DNA of 64,000 bases from Solitalea longa (GTDB lineage Bacteria > Bacteroidota > Bacteroidia > Sphingobacteriales > Sphingobacteriaceae), in contig NZ_PQVF01000007.1 in the NCBI RefSeq assembly GCF_002920915.1, forward strand, positions 270,272 through 334,271. Reading direction: 5' to 3'. How positions within the stretch are numbered: the stretch's first letter is position 1; every line of letters starts with the position of its first letter. Position numbers and translations under genes: made by a program. The notes under the pieces are model-generated. The model worked only from the letters and a program-made list of their open reading frames with translations. It was not told the origin of the DNA and did not search any database. Below are positions 61,501 through 64,000 of the stretch, one piece after another.

Positions 61501-64000
61501 CGCCCAAGGTTGTTCGGTAATTAAGCCCGTTTCGGTAACGATTAACCCATTGCCTAACTTGGTGATTACGGATCCTTCAGCCACCTGTAATCAACCCGTT
61601 GATCTGACTAATGCGACCATTACTGCCGGAAGCGATGCAGGCAGTTTAAGCTATTTCAGCGATGCGGCAGGGACAATCTCACTAGCCGACCCAAAGGCCA
61701 TTATGGTTAGTGGCACCTATTATATTAAGCTAACTAACGCACAGGGTTGTTCGGTGATCAAGCCTGTAACGGTGACAATTAATGCCTTGCCGAAATTGGT
61801 GATTACTAACCCGTCTGCTACATGTGATCAACCTATCAATTTAACCAATCCAGCTATTACAGCTGGAAGTGACTTAGGTAGTTTAAGCTATTTCAGCGAT
61901 GCGGTGGCTACGATGCCACTAACCAATCCTTCAGCCATAACAGTCAGTGGAACTTATTATATTAAGCTAACCAGTGTCCAGGGCTGTTCGGTGATTAAAC
62001 CCGTAACGGTGACGATCAATGCCTTGCCGAAATTGGTGATTACCAATCCTCCTGCTACCTGCACTCAACCTGTTGATCTTACCAGCATAGCCATTACAGC
62101 AGGAAGTGAATTAGGTAATTTGAGCTATTTTAGCGATGCAGTAGCAAAGAATCCATTAGCCAATCCTTCTTCGATTAGCGCCAATGGCACCTATTATATT
62201 CAGCTTACAAGCGCCCAGGGTTGTTCAGTGATCAAGCCCGTAACCGTAACCATCAATGCCTTACCAAAATTGTTGATTACCAACCCCACTGCCACATGTG
62301 ACCAACCCGTTGATCTGACTAATCCAGCCATTACAGCAGGAAGTGAATTAGCTAGTTTGAGCTATTTTAGCGATGCCACTGCAAGTACATTCTTAGCAAA
62401 TCCTTCTTCTGTAACTACCAGCGGCACTTATTATATTCAGCTTACCAATACCCAAGGTTGTTCGGTGATTCAACCGGTAACAGTGACGATTCATCCTTTG
62501 CCAAACTTAGTGATTACCAACCCTACTGCCACATGTGACCAACCTGTTGATCTGACTTATCCAGCTATTACAGCAGGAAGTGACCTAGGTAGTTTGAGTT
62601 ATTTTAGCGATGCGGTGGCTACGATGCCACTAACCAATTCTTCAGCCATAACAGCCAGTGGAACTTATTATATCCAGCTTGCCAATGCCCAAGGTTGTTC
62701 GGTAATTAAACCGGTTTCGGTAACAATTAATCCTTTGCCGAACTTGGTGATTACGGATCCGTTAGCAACCTGTGATCAACCTGTTGATCTGACCAGCGCT
62801 ACCATTACAGCAGGAAGTGACCTAGGCAGTTTAAGCTATTTCAGCGATGCGGCAGGAACTACAACATTAGCGAATCCTTCTGCAATAACTGTTAGTGGTA
62901 CTTATTATATCCAGCTTACCAGCGCGCAAGATTGCTCGGTGATCAAATCGGTAACGGTAACGATTAATCCTTTACCGAAATTGGTGATTACCAACCCTCC
63001 AGCTACATGTGATCAACCTATCAATTTAACCAATCCAGCCATTACAGCCGGAAGCGATACAGGTACGCTCAGCTATTTTAGCGATGCCGCAGCAACAACA
63101 TCCTTAGCGAATCCTTCTTCGGTAACCGCCAGTGGCACCTATTATATTAAGCAAACTAACGCCCAAGGTTGTTCGGTAATTAAGCCCGTTTCGGTAACGA
63201 TTAACCCATTGCCTAACTTGGTGATTACGGATCCTTCAGCCACCTGTAATCAACCCGTTGATCTGACTAATGCGACCATTACAGCCGGCAGCGATGCGGG
63301 TACGCTCAGCTACTTTAGTGATGCAGCAGCAACAACATCCTTAGCGAATCCTTCTTCGGTAACCGCCAGTGGCACCTATTATATTAAGCAAACTAACGCC
63401 CAGGGTTGTTCGGTAATTAAACCGGTAACGGTAACGATTAACCCATTACCAAAATTGGTGATTACCGACCCGCAAGCTACATGCGATCAACCAGTCGATC
63501 TGACCAGCGCTACCATTACAGCAGGAAGTGACCTAGGCAGTTTAAGCTATTTTAGCGATGCAGCAGGAACTATACCATTAGCGAATCCTTCTGCAATAAC
63601 TGTTAGTGGTACTTATTATATCCAGCTTACCAGCGCACAAGGGTGTTCGGTGATCAAGCCTGTAACAGTGACGATAAATGCCTTGCCGAAATTGGTAATT
63701 ACGGATCCTTTACCTACATGTGCTCAACCCGTTGATCTAACTAATGCGACCATTACAGCCGGAAGCGATGCAGGTACGCTCAGCTATTTTATTGATGCGG
63801 CAGCTAGTACCTCATTAGCGAATCCTTCTTCGGTAACCGCTAGTGGAACCTATTATATTCAACTTACCAGCGCACAGGGGTGTTCGATGATCCAACCCGT
63901 AACGGTAACGATTCATCCTTTACCAAAATTGGTGATTACCAACCCGCCAGCCACCTGTGCTCAACCCGTTGATCTGACTAATTCAGCTATTACAGCTGAT
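58523..64000 (+). CDS. Giant secreted repeat protein, truncated by the window end
   Basis: The frame is open from ATG 58523 to the last base (1826 codons) and continues beyond the window. It starts with a signal peptide ending NQPSYAQ (about 1-42). An N-terminal domain with CPGSTYEFSAWFSN and GGCGNDLAIDDITFRACGP follows, the usual opening of Bacteroidetes surface proteins, then two Ig/PKD-like segments (TICEGDQFEFWA; LCIGEEVTLTAYPSGS). From about residue 460 the protein is at least 17 tandem 77-79-aa repeats, each with two Cys and SGTYYI(Q/K)L. It probably forms a long surface fibre, adhesin or gliding-related protein; the C-terminal sorting signal is not visible. Confidence 0.9.
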   Translation, partial: MDKVTTKIKKRFSKFNFFVNQFSAVYFFILGLVVVNQPSYAQVCSGALGNPVVTIDFGYSQSGGNYGQSLPIMYPQTTTTYTYWYPTTIPAPSNYPNDLHDGKYGILPRLNPTISHADGAWHTYQNDHTFELNGKPNGNMYVVNADLQKGIFYQQEIDQLCPGSTYEFSAWFSNILKSSSCGGNGIRPNIKFQIEDTKGTILGSYTSGNIPSTSNNPTWTQRGFLFTIPPNSSTIVLKMISNTNGGCGNDLAIDDITFRACGPTITMEPSNDKTICEGDQFEFWASLGTGYADPYYVWEKSTDGGITWEDFSQPRTDNRLTFTNALVSNSGYYRVRVGGGLTAVNNPKCYVVSTPVKLSVKPGPTIDVNGAGTLCIGEEVTLTAYPSGSIDYEWFKVGVKAPVKAKSSSNTYTFTATDIGQSGDYYVVAYNQKQQSENPDSFVECSVQSQPIKVSINPIPKLLVTDQIACGSADLTSPAVTNGSDAGTLSYFSDAAVKTPLANPSSITTSGTYYIKLTSAQSCSVIKPVTVTINTLPKLVITNPPATCDQPINLTNPAITAGSDAGTLSYFSDAAVKTPLANPSSITTSGTYYIQLTNAQGCSVINPVTVTINPLPKLVITNPTATCDQPVDLTNPAITAGSDLGSLSYFSDAAGTTTLANPSAITVSGTYYIQLTSAQGCSVIKPVTVTINPLPKLVITNPTATCDQPVDLTNPAITAGSDLGSLSYFSDAAGTTTLANPSAITVSGTYYIQLTSAQGCSVIKPVTVTINPLPKLVITNPTATCDQPVDLTNPAITAGSDLGSLSYFSDAVATMPLTNPSAITASGTYYIQLTSAQGCSVIKPVTVTINALPKLVITNPPATCTQPVDLTSTAITAGSELGNLSYFSDAVAKNPLANPSSISTNGTYYIQLTSAQGCSVIKPVTVTINALPKLVITNPQPTCDQPVDLTSTAITAGSDVGAFSYFSDAAATTSLANPSSVTASGTYYIKQTNAQGCSVIKPVSVTINPLPNLVITDPSATCNQPVDLTNATITAGSDAGSLSYFSDAAGTISLADPKAIMVSGTYYIKLTNAQGCSVIKPVTVTINALPKLVITNPSATCDQPINLTNPAITAGSDLGSLSYFSDAVATMPLTNPSAITVSGTYYIKLTSVQGCSVIKPVTVTINALPKLVITNPPATCTQPVDLTSIAITAGSELGNLSYFSDAVAKNPLANPSSISANGTYYIQLTSAQGCSVIKPVTVTINALPKLLITNPTATCDQPVDLTNPAITAGSELASLSYFSDATASTFLANPSSVTTSGTYYIQLTNTQGCSVIQPVTVTIHPLPNLVITNPTATCDQPVDLTYPAITAGSDLGSLSYFSDAVATMPLTNSSAITASGTYYIQLANAQGCSVIKPVSVTINPLPNLVITDPLATCDQPVDLTSATITAGSDLGSLSYFSDAAGTTTLANPSAITVSGTYYIQLTSAQDCSVIKSVTVTINPLPKLVITNPPATCDQPINLTNPAITAGSDTGTLSYFSDAAATTSLANPSSVTASGTYYIKQTNAQGCSVIKPVSVTINPLPNLVITDPSATCNQPVDLTNATITAGSDAGTLSYFSDAAATTSLANPSSVTASGTYYIKQTNAQGCSVIKPVTVTINPLPKLVITDPQATCDQPVDLTSATITAGSDLGSLSYFSDAAGTIPLANPSAITVSGTYYIQLTSAQGCSVIKPVTVTINALPKLVITDPLPTCAQPVDLTNATITAGSDAGTLSYFIDAAASTSLANPSSVTASGTYYIQLTSAQGCSMIQPVTVTIHPLPKLVITNPPATCAQPVDLTNSAITAD
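59903..64000 (+). repeat. Tandem 237-bp coding repeat array
   Basis: One 231-bp unit is followed by 16 units at exact 237-bp spacing (anchors at 60131, 60368, 60605 and so on to 63923), then a partial unit. Units 60368 and 60605 are identical over all 237 bases. Variation elsewhere is by mosaic blocks, for example 61430-61620 against 63089-63279. The array has no indels and stays in frame. Confidence 0.95.

Noticed and set aside
59903..64000. Tandem repeats that could suggest a CRISPR array
   Set aside because: The period is 237 bp, the repeats are one continuous coding frame, and there are no short unique spacers.

Overview
The window comes from a Bacteroidota chromosome, most likely of the Sphingobacteriales type (taxonomic inference). 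The signs are AT-rich DNA, TonB-dependent receptors with carboxypeptidase-regulatory-like N-termini, HYC_CC_PP, DUF3347 and DUF6660 small metal-related proteins, a Bacteroidetes-style tyrosine integrase, a TTTG-N19-TAnnTTTG promoter, and a giant repeat-rich secreted protein.

Layout. (1) About 1-6.3 kb is backbone: the end of a deacetylase/GT2 polysaccharide synthase, small secreted proteins, a NERD-SH3 protein and an aldo/keto reductase. (2) A tRNA-Ser(UGA) gene at 6325-6409 is the target of a large insertion. An 18-bp copy of its 3' end (AATCCCTCACTTTCCGCA) recurs at 58258-58275. The roughly 51.9 kb between the copies is an integrative element with its integrase next to the tRNA, and a second, 28-bp direct repeat lies just inside each end. 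(3) About 8.0-11.8 kb is a plasmid-like maintenance module: an RteC-like protein, an excisionase-like HTH protein, a winged-helix replication protein and a DnaC-like ATPase. (4) About 12.1-39.3 kb is a heavy-metal cargo, almost all on the minus strand. It holds a Zn/Cd-type P1B-ATPase, a CzcB adaptor, a CzcA permease fused to a TolC-like protein, a porin/Rieske/di-heme cluster facing a DtxR-type regulator, an HMA protein, a TonB receptor, a CopB-like ATPase, DUF3347 and haem-binding proteins, and a complete CusABC-type system whose permease is split into two overlapping genes. (5) About 39.5-46.4 kb is a tightly packed plus-strand operon that looks like a defence system: type IIG restriction-methyltransferase, KAP-like P-loop ATPase, DUF1653, DUF4062 (TIR/deoxyribosyltransferase-like) and a uracil-phosphoribosyltransferase-like protein with an altered PRPP loop. 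It is the best candidate here for an undescribed system. (6) About 46.5-53 kb is accessory DNA: Ku, an unknown 345-aa protein, a truncated SRAP gene, a CoiA-like protein, small paralogues and NhaA. (7) About 53.2-55.9 kb is a two-gene cassette matching type II Thoeris (TIR-like ThsB plus membrane-anchored Macro-domain ThsA), flanked by inverted repeats and atypical GC-rich non-coding DNA. (8) About 56-58.1 kb is a small phage-like gene cluster next to attR. (9) From 58.5 kb to the end is a giant secreted protein (1826 codons in the window) with at least 17 Ig-like repeats in strict 237-bp register.

How it works together. The island appears to be a mobile package of metal and copper resistance plus at least two anti-phage or conflict modules. 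No relaxase, coupling protein or type IV secretion gene is visible, so it would need transfer functions from elsewhere. All functional calls rest on reading the sequence and family knowledge; no database search was run.
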